The position numbers and the translations under genes are program-made. Under the pieces are notes generated by a model that had not been told where the DNA came from, did no database searches, and saw only the letters and a program-made list of their open reading frames with translations. Below are positions 19,008 through 27,038 of a stretch of DNA of 64,000 bases, piece by piece. Source of the DNA: CAYSLU01 sp964431965. GTDB taxonomy: Bacteria; Verrucomicrobiota; Kiritimatiellia; CAIKKV01; CAYSLU01. The stretch covers positions 1-64,000 of the forward strand of contig CAYSLU010000018.1 in NCBI GenBank assembly GCA_964431965.1, in the 5' to 3' direction. The stretch's first letter is position 1, and each line of letters starts with the position of its first letter.

Positions 19008-20657
19008 ATGCCGTCTAGGCTGGCCGATTTGCTCCTGGAGCGGGGGCTGCTGACCCCGGAGCAGCTGGAGCGTGCCCAAGCGCTTTCCCGGGGGGGGCAG
19101 GGGTCGCTCGCCGGCGTCCTCGTCCGGGAGCGGCTGGTGCCCGAGGAGGTGCTGCTCCGGATTCTCGCGGAGCAGAACGGCCTCCCGTTCGTCAGCCTCA
19201 AGGACACGCCCGTCGATGAGGCCGCCGTGCGCAGCTTCGCGCCGAAGCTCGCCGCCCATTACCGAGTCATGCCGATCCGCATCGACAGCGGGGTCCTGAC
19301 GCTGGCCGTTTCCAATCCCTTCGACATGGCGGCCACCGAGGACATCGAGACCAACCTCGGCTACCGGGTGGAGCGGGTGCTCGCGTGCGCCGCCGACATT
19401 GCCGAAGCCATCCGACGGCACTACGGCGTCGGCGCCGACACGGTCGAGCGCATGCTGTCCGATCACTCTCATCGCGAGGAAGACGTGGCGGTCGAGGAGG
19501 CGCCGGACCTCGAGAAGCTGGCCGAGGACGCCTCCGTGATCCGGCTCGTCAACCAGCTGTTTCACCAGGCGATCACGGACCGGGCGACCGATATCCACTT
19601 CGAGGTGCAGCGGGACGGGGTCGTGGTCCGCCGTCGGATCGACGGGATGCTGCACGACACGGCGGTCCCCCGCGAGATCAGCCGCTTCTATCCGGCCATC
19701 GTATCGCGGATCAAGCTCATGGCCCGCCTCAACATCGTCGAGCGGCGCATGCCGCAGGACGGCCGGGCCCGCGTCCGCATCGGGCGAAGCGAGTACGATC
19801 TCCGCGTCTCCGTCGTTCCGGCTCTGCACGGCGAGGACATCGTCATCCGGATCCTTCCCACGACCATGCTGTTCAGCCTGGAGCAGCTCGGATTCTCCCC
19901 CCGGCATCGGGCCCGTCTGGAGGAGCTGCTGAAGCAGCCCCACGGAATCCTCTTTGTCACCGGGCCCACCGGCAGCGGCAAGAGCACGACCCTCTACGCC
20001 TGCCTGAGCCGGCTCAATACGCGCGACCGGAAGATCATCACGATCGAGGACCCGGTCGAGTATGAGCTCCCCGGCATCACCCAGACGCAGGTGAATCCGA
20101 AGATCGACCTGACCTTCGCGCGGGCGCTGCGCAGCATGCTGCGACACGATCCCGACATCATGATGGTCGGGGAGGTCCGCGACCGGGAGACGGCCGACGT
20201 CACCATCCAGACGGCGCTGACGGGGCACCTCGTCTTCAGCACGCTGCACACGAACGACGCGGCGAGTGCGGCCGTCCGTCTGATCGACATGGGGATCGAT
20301 CCGTACCTGGTGACCTCCACGGTCCGCGCGTTCATCGCCCAGCGCCTGGTCCGGGTGATCTGCCCGGCGTGCCGGGAGCGTATCCCGGGGAGCGCCAGCG
20401 CCTCGTTCCGGGGGCGGGGCTGCGCGCAGTGCAGCCAGACCGGCTACTCCGGGCGGGTTGCCATCGGGGAGATCCTGCCCATGGAGCGGGGGGTGGAGGA
20501 GCTCATCCTCAAGCGGGCTTCGGCCACGGAGATCCGGGACCGAGCCGTGGCGCTCGGGATGACCACGCTGGCGCAGGACGGTTGGGAGAAGGTTGTCCAA
20601 GGGGTCACCACGGCCGACGAGGTCCTGCGCGTGACCTTTGTGCAGCCGGACGCCTGA
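19008..20657 (+). CDS. gspE: Type II secretion/type IV pilus assembly ATPase GspE
   Basis: A cytoplasmic hexameric ATPase of 549 residues that powers pseudopilus assembly. It has an N-terminal GspE-N/MshEN-like domain (residues about 1-140), an N2 domain, Walker A GPTGSGKST (about residues 319-327), the Walker B/Asp-box region with 'HDPDIMMVGEVRDRETA', a His box near 'HLVFSTLHTNDAASA', and a zinc-binding module with CPAC and CAQC pairs near the C-terminus. The start lies 7 nt after GGGAGG. It follows atpD by 10 nt and precedes gspF by 16 nt. Family assignment is firm; a PilB-type role cannot be excluded, but gspG/I/J/K downstream favour secretion. Confidence 0.95.
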   Translation: MPSRLADLLLERGLLTPEQLERAQALSRGGQGSLAGVLVRERLVPEEVLLRILAEQNGLPFVSLKDTPVDEAAVRSFAPKLAAHYRVMPIRIDSGVLTLAVSNPFDMAATEDIETNLGYRVERVLACAADIAEAIRRHYGVGADTVERMLSDHSHREEDVAVEEAPDLEKLAEDASVIRLVNQLFHQAITDRATDIHFEVQRDGVVVRRRIDGMLHDTAVPREISRFYPAIVSRIKLMARLNIVERRMPQDGRARVRIGRSEYDLRVSVVPALHGEDIVIRILPTTMLFSLEQLGFSPRHRARLEELLKQPHGILFVTGPTGSGKSTTLYACLSRLNTRDRKIITIEDPVEYELPGITQTQVNPKIDLTFARALRSMLRHDPDIMMVGEVRDRETADVTIQTALTGHLVFSTLHTNDAASAAVRLIDMGIDPYLVTSTVRAFIAQRLVRVICPACRERIPGSASASFRGRGCAQCSQTGYSGRVAIGEILPMERGVEELILKRASATEIRDRAVALGMTTLAQDGWEKVVQGVTTADEVLRVTFVQPDA

Positions 20658-20673
20658 GGCCCGGGGGGCGCTT

Positions 20674-21888
20674 ATGCCGGTCTACGTCTACAGGGCCAAG
20701 AAGGGGCCGGTCGAAACCGTCGAGGGCGAGCTGGCCGCCGACCGGCCGGCCGCCGCGCTTGCCCGCATCGAGGGCATGGGGCTGGTGCCCGTCTGGGTTC
20801 GCGAAAAGGCGTCCGTCGCCGCCGATGGCGTCGCCCGGACCCGGGGCCGAGTCCGATCGCGTGACATCAACACGTTTACGCGCCAGCTCGCCGGTCTGCT
20901 TCGATCCGGCGTGCCGATTCTCAAGAGCCTGGCCACGATAGCCCAGCAGGCCGAGAGCGCGCCCTTCCGGGTTGTGCTGGGCGACCTGGAGGCCATGGTT
21001 CGCGACGGTCGCATGCTGTCGGAGGCGCTGGTGAAGTACCCGGCGCTGTTCTCGCCGCTCTACGTGAACATGGTTCGCTCCGGCGAATCCGGCGGCGTGC
21101 TGGACGTGATCCTGCTCCGCCTGGCGGATGCGCGCGAGCGCGACGAGGAGCTGATCGCGCGCGTGCGCGGGGCATTGGCCTACCCGGCGCTGGTGCTGGG
21201 CGTGGGATTGGCCACGGTGCTGGTCATGATGGTGTTCTTTCTTCCGCGCGTCGTCGGCGTGCTCCAGAGCACGCACCAGGCGCTTCCGATGCCGACCCGG
21301 ATCCTGATGGGTGCCAGCCGGATCGCGACCCAGTACTGGTACTGGGTCGCGGCGCTTGGCGTTCTGGGGTGGGGTGCCGCGCGCCGGCTGGTGGCGTCCG
21401 AGCGGGGCCGGCTGACGTGGGATCGAGCGGCCCTGCGGTTGCCCGTCGTCGGGCGGTTCATGCGAGACGCCGACATCGCCCGGTTCTCCCGCACGCTGGA
21501 GCTGCTCGTGCGGACCGACATCCCGATCGACCGCGCCCTTCAGCTGAGCACCAACACGCTCTCGAATGCGGCCCTGCGGAGCGAGTTCGATCAGGTGCGG
21601 CGCGACACCGTCCAGATGGGGCATCCGATCGCATCCGGACTCCGACGCGCCCGGAACATCCCGCCGTTCGTCGCCAGCATGGTGGCCGTGGGAGAGGAGA
21701 GCGGGCGGTTGGACGAGAGCCTCGCGGAGGTCGGGACGTTCTACGAGCGCGAGCTGGACCGGGGCCTTCGCATGGCGACGTCGCTTCTCGAGCCGGCCCT
21801 GATTCTGATCGTCGGAACGGTGGTCGGGTTCATCGTCTTCGCCATGCTTCTGCCCATCTTCCAGATCGGTCAGTCGGTGGGCGGATGA
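20674..21888 (+). CDS. gspF: Type II secretion inner-membrane platform protein GspF
   Basis: A 404-residue polytopic platform protein with two repeated GspF domains, each ending in membrane helices (for example near residues 170-190, 215-240 and 370-400), and the typical N-terminus MPVYVYRAKK. The ATG at 20674 has a GGGGGG box just upstream and gives the usual family N-terminus. It would recruit GspE and the PilM/N-like protein at the inner membrane. The stop overlaps the next start (ATGA). Confidence 0.94.
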   Translation: MPVYVYRAKKGPVETVEGELAADRPAAALARIEGMGLVPVWVREKASVAADGVARTRGRVRSRDINTFTRQLAGLLRSGVPILKSLATIAQQAESAPFRVVLGDLEAMVRDGRMLSEALVKYPALFSPLYVNMVRSGESGGVLDVILLRLADARERDEELIARVRGALAYPALVLGVGLATVLVMMVFFLPRVVGVLQSTHQALPMPTRILMGASRIATQYWYWVAALGVLGWGAARRLVASERGRLTWDRAALRLPVVGRFMRDADIARFSRTLELLVRTDIPIDRALQLSTNTLSNAALRSEFDQVRRDTVQMGHPIASGLRRARNIPPFVASMVAVGEESGRLDESLAEVGTFYERELDRGLRMATSLLEPALILIVGTVVGFIVFAMLLPIFQIGQSVGG

Positions 21889-22694
21889 CGGCTCCAGCCC
21901 CCCGCAGATGCCTGAGGGCGCGGCTCCTGACCGCGGCCCTTGCCGCTCTTATTCCCCTGTCTGCCGCCGGCGGCGACGACTGGCAGACGCTCAAGGGTAC
22001 GCACTTCCTCGTTCAGCACCGCGGCCAGGCGCCATTTGCCGCCGAAGCGCTGCGTGCCGCGGAGGCCGCCTATGGGCGCGTGTCGGGCGACTTGGGGTTC
22101 GAGCGGCGCGACGGGTTCTGGCTGTTCGAGCGGCGCGTGACGATTCGGATCTACGAGACGCGCGAGGCATTCTCCCTGGCCACGGGCGCGCCGGCTTGGG
22201 CGTCCGGGAAAGCGAGCTACAGCCGGCGTGAGATCAGCGGTCACGCCGAGGGCGGCGACTTCATCCATTCCGTGCTCCCCCACGAAGTGGGGCACCTTGT
22301 GTTCCGCGAGTTTGTCGGATTCAGCGGCGACATTCCGCTGTGGCTTGACGAAGGGGTGGCCCAGTGGGAGCAGCCTGAGCGCCGGGCCCGGCACCGCGAG
22401 GCGGCCCGGGCGCTGGCCGCGCGGAATGAGTTGATCCCGCTGCGGGATCTGATAAATATGGACCCGCGGTGCGAGCGCGATGCGGATCGCGTGAACCGGT
22501 TCTACGCGGAGGCCGTGAGCCTGGTCGGATATCTCGTTGGCCAGGGGAGCGGCCGGTTCACCGTGATGTGTCGGCAACTCCGCGATGGCCGTTCCCTTGA
22601 AGATGCCGCACGCGCGGCGTACGGGGCACAGTTTCGGACCCTGACGGACGTGGAGGTTGGTTGGATCGAATCCCTTCGAGGAGCGCCCCCATGA
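21885..22694 (+). CDS. Exported peptidase MA-like (gluzincin-type) protein within the T2SS operon
   Basis: A protein of 269 residues with an export signal (roughly residues 10-30) and a zinc-peptidase motif HEVGH, followed by 'WLDEGVAQWEQ', the order typical of peptidase-MA-like gluzincins (HExxH plus a downstream Glu). It probably acts in the periplasm or outside the cell; the substrate is unknown. It overlaps gspF at the start and gspG at the end by 4 nt each, so it is a true member of the secretion operon even though this is not a standard T2SS gene. It may process or quality-control secreted proteins, which is an inference from position. Confidence 0.8.
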   Translation: MTAPAPRRCLRARLLTAALAALIPLSAAGGDDWQTLKGTHFLVQHRGQAPFAAEALRAAEAAYGRVSGDLGFERRDGFWLFERRVTIRIYETREAFSLATGAPAWASGKASYSRREISGHAEGGDFIHSVLPHEVGHLVFREFVGFSGDIPLWLDEGVAQWEQPERRARHREAARALAARNELIPLRDLINMDPRCERDADRVNRFYAEAVSLVGYLVGQGSGRFTVMCRQLRDGRSLEDAARAAYGAQFRTLTDVEVGWIESLRGAPP

Positions 22695-23092
22695 CATCTC
22701 GCGGATTCACACTCATTGAACTGATGATCGTGGTCATCATCATCGCGGCTCTCGCCGCGATGGTGGCCCCGCGGCTGGTCGAGCGATCGGACGAGGCCAA
22801 GGGAAAGATCGCCCAGGGGGACATCGCGAACATCACGCTGGCGCTCAAGCTGTTCCGGCTCGACAACGACTTCTATCCGGCGACGCAGCCGGGGCTGGAG
22901 GCGCTCGTGGCCAAGCCGGCCAACGCCCCGAACTGGAAGACGCCGTACCTCGAGCGCAAGCCGCTCGACCCGTGGAAGCGCGAATACCAGTACCGCTACC
23001 CGGGCACGCACAACCCGTTGGGATTTGACCTGTTCTCGCTTGGTCAGGATGGCCAGGAGGGTCAGGATGACATCACGAACTGGCAGAAGTAG
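22691..23092 (+). CDS. gspG: Major pseudopilin GspG
   Basis: A 133-residue major pseudopilin. A very short leader MTSRG precedes the prepilin peptidase site G|FTLIE, with Glu5 and a hydrophobic helix after it. The globular part has the GspG pattern 'YPATQPGLEALV' and 'PLDPWKREYQYRYPG', including the residues that normally bind calcium in 'DLFSLGQDGQEGQDD'. The start at 22691 overlaps the peptidase-like gene's stop. This is the clearest proof that the system is T2SS-like. Confidence 0.95.
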   Translation: MTSRGFTLIELMIVVIIIAALAAMVAPRLVERSDEAKGKIAQGDIANITLALKLFRLDNDFYPATQPGLEALVAKPANAPNWKTPYLERKPLDPWKREYQYRYPGTHNPLGFDLFSLGQDGQEGQDDITNWQK

Positions 23093-23477
23093 CCGGACCG
23101 CGCAGCACGCGGGCTTCACCCTGATCGAGGTGCTCCTGACGGCCGCCGTCGTCCTGGTCGGAGCGGTGGCGATTTTGCAGGCGTATGTGCAGGCCGTGGC
23201 GGCCCTCGAAGCGGCAGACGAAGCAGCCCGCGCCTCGATCCTCCTGGACTCCCGACTGGCCCTGCTGGATGAGCAGGTGTTCCGGGGGCAGCCGGCTCCG
23301 GCGCCGATCGACTCCGCCGCGCCGCCTCCGGATGGCGATTTTCGATGGTCGTGGCGGTCCGCGTCCGAGCGCGTGCCGGGCGGATCGATGGTGGACCGCG
23401 TGTCGGTCTCGGTGTGGCGGGAGGGGGGGCGGTCCTACGCCGCGGCCACGTACCTGCCGATTCCAGAGCCTCGGTGA
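23067..23477 (+). CDS. gspI: Minor pseudopilin, GspI-like
   Basis: A 136-residue minor pseudopilin with leader ending HAG and mature N-terminus FTLIEVLLTAAVVLVGAVA. It is assigned as GspI from its size, its order after gspG and the long helix followed by a small beta domain. The start at 23067 has AGGAGG at 23055-23060 and overlaps gspG by 26 nt. It would form the pseudopilus tip with the J and K proteins. Confidence 0.8.
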   Translation: MTSRTGRSSRTAQHAGFTLIEVLLTAAVVLVGAVAILQAYVQAVAALEAADEAARASILLDSRLALLDEQVFRGQPAPAPIDSAAPPPDGDFRWSWRSASERVPGGSMVDRVSVSVWREGGRSYAAATYLPIPEPR

Positions 23478-23487
23478 GCTTTCAACC

Positions 23488-24084
23488 ATGGGCAGGCGCC
23501 ACAGGCAGCGGAGATCGGGCTTCTCGCTGGTGGAGCTGCTGCTGGTTGCCGCGCTGTCGGTTCTGCTGATCGGGGTGCTTGTGGCCGCTGTCGCCGCCGG
23601 CATCCGGACGTGGGAGCGGGTGCGGCAGGGGATCGGTCCGCATGCCGACGCCGTGCTGGGATCGGCTCTGCTGGCCCAGGATCTGCGCAACTCGTTCGCC
23701 TTCTACGGCATCCGGTTTGCCGGGGGCGAGGACTGGATCGAGTTTCCCGGGATGATCGCATCCGACGTGCCGGGCGCCGTTCCGAGGATCGGAACGATCC
23801 GGTATGCGTACGACGCCCGGAGCCGCTGTCTGAGGCGTGAGGCGTGGCCGTATCCGGGCGCCGCGCCGGCGGGAGGGGCGGGCGAGGAGGTTATTTCGTT
23901 ATTGGAACGGGTTGGTTTTGCGTACTATTATGTTTCTGCACCAACGAGCTGGGAATACGAGGTTCGATCAACGTGGCAGGAGCCGGGGATGCCGGTTGGC
24001 GTGCGTGTGTCGCTGCAGTGGGGTGACGCCGGGCGACCGGTTGGGTTCGACAAGACCGTGTTTCTGCCGTCGGCGCGCCGGTAG
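23488..24084 (+). CDS. gspJ: Minor pseudopilin, GspJ-like
   Basis: A 198-residue minor pseudopilin with a basic leader (MGRRHRQRRSG) and mature start FSLVELLLVAALSVLLIGV. Length and position between I- and K-like genes fit GspJ; the C-terminal part is beta-rich. The ATG at 23488 lies 10 nt after the gspI stop. The next gene begins inside or right at its end. No GspH gene is seen between G and I. Confidence 0.8.
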   Translation: MGRRHRQRRSGFSLVELLLVAALSVLLIGVLVAAVAAGIRTWERVRQGIGPHADAVLGSALLAQDLRNSFAFYGIRFAGGEDWIEFPGMIASDVPGAVPRIGTIRYAYDARSRCLRREAWPYPGAAPAGGAGEEVISLLERVGFAYYYVSAPTSWEYEVRSTWQEPGMPVGVRVSLQWGDAGRPVGFDKTVFLPSARR

Positions 24085-25048
24085 CGTGTTGATCCTGGGG
24101 CTGTGGGCGCTTTTTCTTCTGGGTGCGCTGGCGCTCGCGGTGACCGCACACGTTTCGGGCGCCATCGACGTGTCGCGTCGGCTGAAGGGGCGCTCGACGG
24201 GGGACTACCTCCTGAGGGCGGGCGTCGTATCGGCCATGGCGGTTGGCGAGGCGGACACCAACGGATGGGATGCCGGGAATGAGGCGTGGGCCAACAATCC
24301 CGAGGCATTCTGCGAGCGGTCGATGGAAGGCGGGACGTGGTCGCTGGAGGCGGTCCGGATCGATGCCTCTGGCGCGGCGGTGACGAATTTCGGTCTGACG
24401 GACGAGGACGGGCGGATCAACCTCAACCGGGCGAATCGCGCGATCCTCGCATCGGCTCTGGAGCGGATCGGCGGATTGGCTCCGGGGGCGGCGGGGGAGG
24501 CGGCTGCGGCTGTCATCGACTGGCGGGATGCGGACGACAATGCGATGCCGGGCGGCGCGGAAGATGCCTACTACCGGGGGTTCGGCGGCTACGGCTGTCA
24601 TAACGGACCGATGGACGTCGAGGATGAGCTTCGCTTGGTGCGAGGCATATCCGATGCGGTGTTCCAGCGGCTGCGCAGTTCGGTGACGGTGCATGGCGGA
24701 GGACGCGTGAACATCAACACGGCGGATGCTGCCGTGCTGACGGCTGTTCTGGCGGCGGCCGGGAACAAGGGGCCGGCCGTGGGTGACCGGCTCGCCGAGA
24801 AGATTGTCGGCCTTCGCTCGGAGTCCGTTTTCACGGATCGGCGGCAGATCGTGAGCTCCGCCACGCGTCTGGACGGGGACGAGCGTGAAGTGCTGACCCA
24901 AGCGGTTAATATGGGCCTATTGGACGTTCGGTCGACCAGCTTTCGCGGTACGGTGCGAGGTTGGTCGGCGAGCGGCGCTGCGGAGCGTAGCGCGACATTC
25001 GTATGGGATCGTTCAACCGGCAACATCAGGTTCTGGCATGAGCAGTAA
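24026..25048 (+). CDS. gspK: Minor pseudopilin, GspK-like
   Basis: A GspK-type protein of about 320-340 residues. After a basic leader ending RRRAG comes the hydrophobic start SVLILGLWALFLLGALAL without Glu5, as expected for GspK. A large helical domain with helix-hairpin-helix-like repeats follows ('INLNRANRAILASALERIGG' and INTADAAVLTAVL). The start is uncertain: GTG 24026 and TTG 24041 keep the leader and overlap gspJ, while GTG 24086 would remove it. The C-terminus overlaps the next gene by 11 nt. Confidence 0.82.
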   Translation, partial: TPGDRLGSTRPCFCRRRAGSVLILGLWALFLLGALALAVTAHVSGAIDVSRRLKGRSTGDYLLRAGVVSAMAVGEADTNGWDAGNEAWANNPEAFCERSMEGGTWSLEAVRIDASGAAVTNFGLTDEDGRINLNRANRAILASALERIGGLAPGAAGEAAAAVIDWRDADDNAMPGGAEDAYYRGFGGYGCHNGPMDVEDELRLVRGISDAVFQRLRSSVTVHGGGRVNINTADAAVLTAVLAAAGNKGPAVGDRLAEKIVGLRSESVFTDRRQIVSSATRLDGDEREVLTQAVNMGLLDVRSTSFRGTVRGWSASGAAERSATFVWDRSTGNIRFWHEQ

Positions 25049-26456
25049 GAAGCGCTCATCCGATGGCCCCGTTGTGGTCATTGAGGTGGGGAACGACTGG
25101 CTGAAGATCCTTCAAGCCGACCGATCCCGGTCCGGCGTGCAGGTGACCCGCGCCTTCGTTCACCGTCTGGAGGGCGGAACCGAGCCGGTTGCGGACGTGA
25201 TTGCCAATGCGATGGAGGTTGGCGATTTCGCGGATGGTCCGGTCCGCCTGTGCCTGCCCCGCCACCTGGCGAACGTGCGAATGCTCGACCTGCCGTCCAC
25301 GGATCCGCACGAGATCGCCGACATGATCGACCTGCAACTCGGGAAGCTGACCCCGTACTCGCGCGAGGAGGTCATGATCGCCTACCGGCTGGTGGGAGCG
25401 GTCCGCGAGGGATACACGCGGATCATGCTCGTGATCGTCCAGCGGGCGGCGGTTCGGCAGCGGTTTGTCGTCGTTGAGGACGCCGGGCTGGACGTGGCGG
25501 GCACCTGGATCTCAACCGAGGGGCTCCTGAACTGGTACGCGGCGTCCGGAGCGGCTCCGACGGAGGGAACCATCCTGCTGGACGTCGATGCGGGCTACAC
25601 GGATTTCACGGTTATCGCCGACGGCGGGCTGGGGTTCACGCGCAGCATCATGATCGGCGCCCATCACCTGATGGAAGATGCGTCGCGGTGGGGCGAGAAG
25701 TTTGCCCAGGAGATGCGCCACTCGCTGGAAGTGTACCGAAGCGAGGGCGGTGGCCGGGCTGTCGGGGGCATCCTGCTCACGGGCGCCGGCCCGAACGTGC
25801 CCGGTCTCGATCAGCAGCTTCGCGCGGCTCTCGATCTGCCGGTCGAGTCCGCCGACTCGCTCAAGCCGGTGACGCTGGCGTCCGGCGTGACCGTGCTGCA
25901 CGAGCCGGCGACGCGCGAGGTGTCCGTCGCCCCGCTTATCGGCGCCCTGGTTTCCCCGGACGGGCAGGAGCTGGATTTCACGCCTGACGCCGTGAAGCTG
26001 AGGCGGTCGCTTGAGGCGAAGGCCCGCAACATGACGGCGCTCGGCGTCGAGGTCATGGCGGCGCTCATGCTGGCGGCCATCTTCTGCGAGGGCGGATTTC
26101 ATACCAAGCGCGGCCAGCTCGATGCGCTGCGCGCGAAGGCGTCCCAAGCGGAGCATGAGGCGGACAAGATCGACCAGATGCGGCTGAAGACCGGACTGAT
26201 CGCCGCGCGCCTGGATTCAACCCAGACACCGCTGAACATGCTGCGCGAGATTCAGGCGCTCATGCCTGAGCCCATCTATCTGACCGGCATCACGATGGAG
26301 GAAGGGAAGCAGATCGTGATCCGGGGGTGGTCGCCGTCGGGGGCCGACGTCGCGCAGTTCGTGAACGCCCTAGAGGCGTCGCACCTGTTCATGGGGGTCA
26401 AGCGCGGCAGCAGCACGCGCCAGGATTTCGAGATCAACTGCCAACCGGAGAAGTGA
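25038..26456 (+). CDS. PilM-PilN fusion, GspL-like inner-membrane assembly protein
   Basis: A 472-residue protein with an N-terminal actin-like PilM fold (residues about 10-310), including a 'GTILLDVDAGYTDFTVI' phosphate-loop region and 'GGILLTGAGPNVPGLDQQL'. After it come one membrane helix (about 335-353), a coiled coil and a PilN-like ferredoxin domain ('LTGITMEEGKQIVIRGWSPS'). In many species PilM and PilN are separate proteins; T2SS GspL also combines the two parts, so this is the GspL equivalent linking GspE to the periplasmic ring. It overlaps gspK by 11 nt and the next gene follows after 3 nt. Confidence 0.85.
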   Translation: MSSKKRSSDGPVVVIEVGNDWLKILQADRSRSGVQVTRAFVHRLEGGTEPVADVIANAMEVGDFADGPVRLCLPRHLANVRMLDLPSTDPHEIADMIDLQLGKLTPYSREEVMIAYRLVGAVREGYTRIMLVIVQRAAVRQRFVVVEDAGLDVAGTWISTEGLLNWYAASGAAPTEGTILLDVDAGYTDFTVIADGGLGFTRSIMIGAHHLMEDASRWGEKFAQEMRHSLEVYRSEGGGRAVGGILLTGAGPNVPGLDQQLRAALDLPVESADSLKPVTLASGVTVLHEPATREVSVAPLIGALVSPDGQELDFTPDAVKLRRSLEAKARNMTALGVEVMAALMLAAIFCEGGFHTKRGQLDALRAKASQAEHEADKIDQMRLKTGLIAARLDSTQTPLNMLREIQALMPEPIYLTGITMEEGKQIVIRGWSPSGADVAQFVNALEASHLFMGVKRGSSTRQDFEINCQPEK

Positions 26457-26459
26457 GCC

Positions 26460-27014
26460 ATGATCGGATCGAAGTTTCTGGCCAAGCTCTCCCCGCGCGA
26501 GCGCCTCTCCGGCGGACTCGCGGTGGCGGTCCTTGTGGCGGTGGGCTTTGACATGGGGCTGATCCGGCCGGCGCTGCTCCGGCTGGACGAGTTCAACCGC
26601 GGAATCGCGCTGGAGAACCGCCGTCTAGACGTGAGCCGTCAGGCCTTGGCCCCCGAGCAGCGCCGGGCGGCGGACGATGCGTTCCGCCGCTACAGCGTGT
26701 TCATCGAAAAGCGCAAGTCAGCGTCCGAGGTCGGCGCGCGCCTGATGGAGGAGATCGAGACTCTGGCCGGCAAGGCGCAGCTGACCCTGATCGGCAGCAA
26801 GCCCCGGGATCCGCGCCCGTCCAGTCTGTTCGAGGAGCATGCCGTGGAGGTCGAGGTGGAGGGCGAGTTCAGCAGCCTGATTGCCTTCCTGCACGGCCTT
26901 CAGAGCCAGCCCGACCTGCTTCGGGTGCAGAAGCTGGTTCTCGCGCCGAAAAGCAAGGATCAGCCCGCGGTCGTCAAGAGCACCATCCTGATCACCAAGC
27001 TCGTGGCCATGTAG
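26460..27014 (+). CDS. PilO/GspM-like assembly protein
   Basis: A 184-residue bitopic protein: short cytoplasmic N-terminus, membrane helix at about residues 18-38, coiled coil, and a ferredoxin-like periplasmic domain (about 95-184) of the PilO/GspM type ('EVEVEGEFSSLIAFLHGLQS'). It would pair with the PilN half of its neighbour. It is the last gene of the run that starts at 11181. The secretin GspD, GspC and prepilin peptidase are not in this window. Only 24 nt separate it from the convergent ABC transporter gene. Confidence 0.82.
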   Translation: MIGSKFLAKLSPRERLSGGLAVAVLVAVGFDMGLIRPALLRLDEFNRGIALENRRLDVSRQALAPEQRRAADDAFRRYSVFIEKRKSASEVGARLMEEIETLAGKAQLTLIGSKPRDPRPSSLFEEHAVEVEVEGEFSSLIAFLHGLQSQPDLLRVQKLVLAPKSKDQPAVVKSTILITKLVAM

Positions 27015-27038
27015 AGCCCCTGCCTGGCCTCCGCGGGC

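Noticed and set aside
23837..24085. Longer N-terminus for GspK
   Set aside because: The extra residues overlap gspJ and are Arg-rich; only starts near 24026-24086 give a prepilin-like leader or its core.
27015..27038. Bidirectional terminator between the PilO-like and ABC genes
   Set aside because: Only a 5-bp AGCCC/GGGCT stem and no T-runs.
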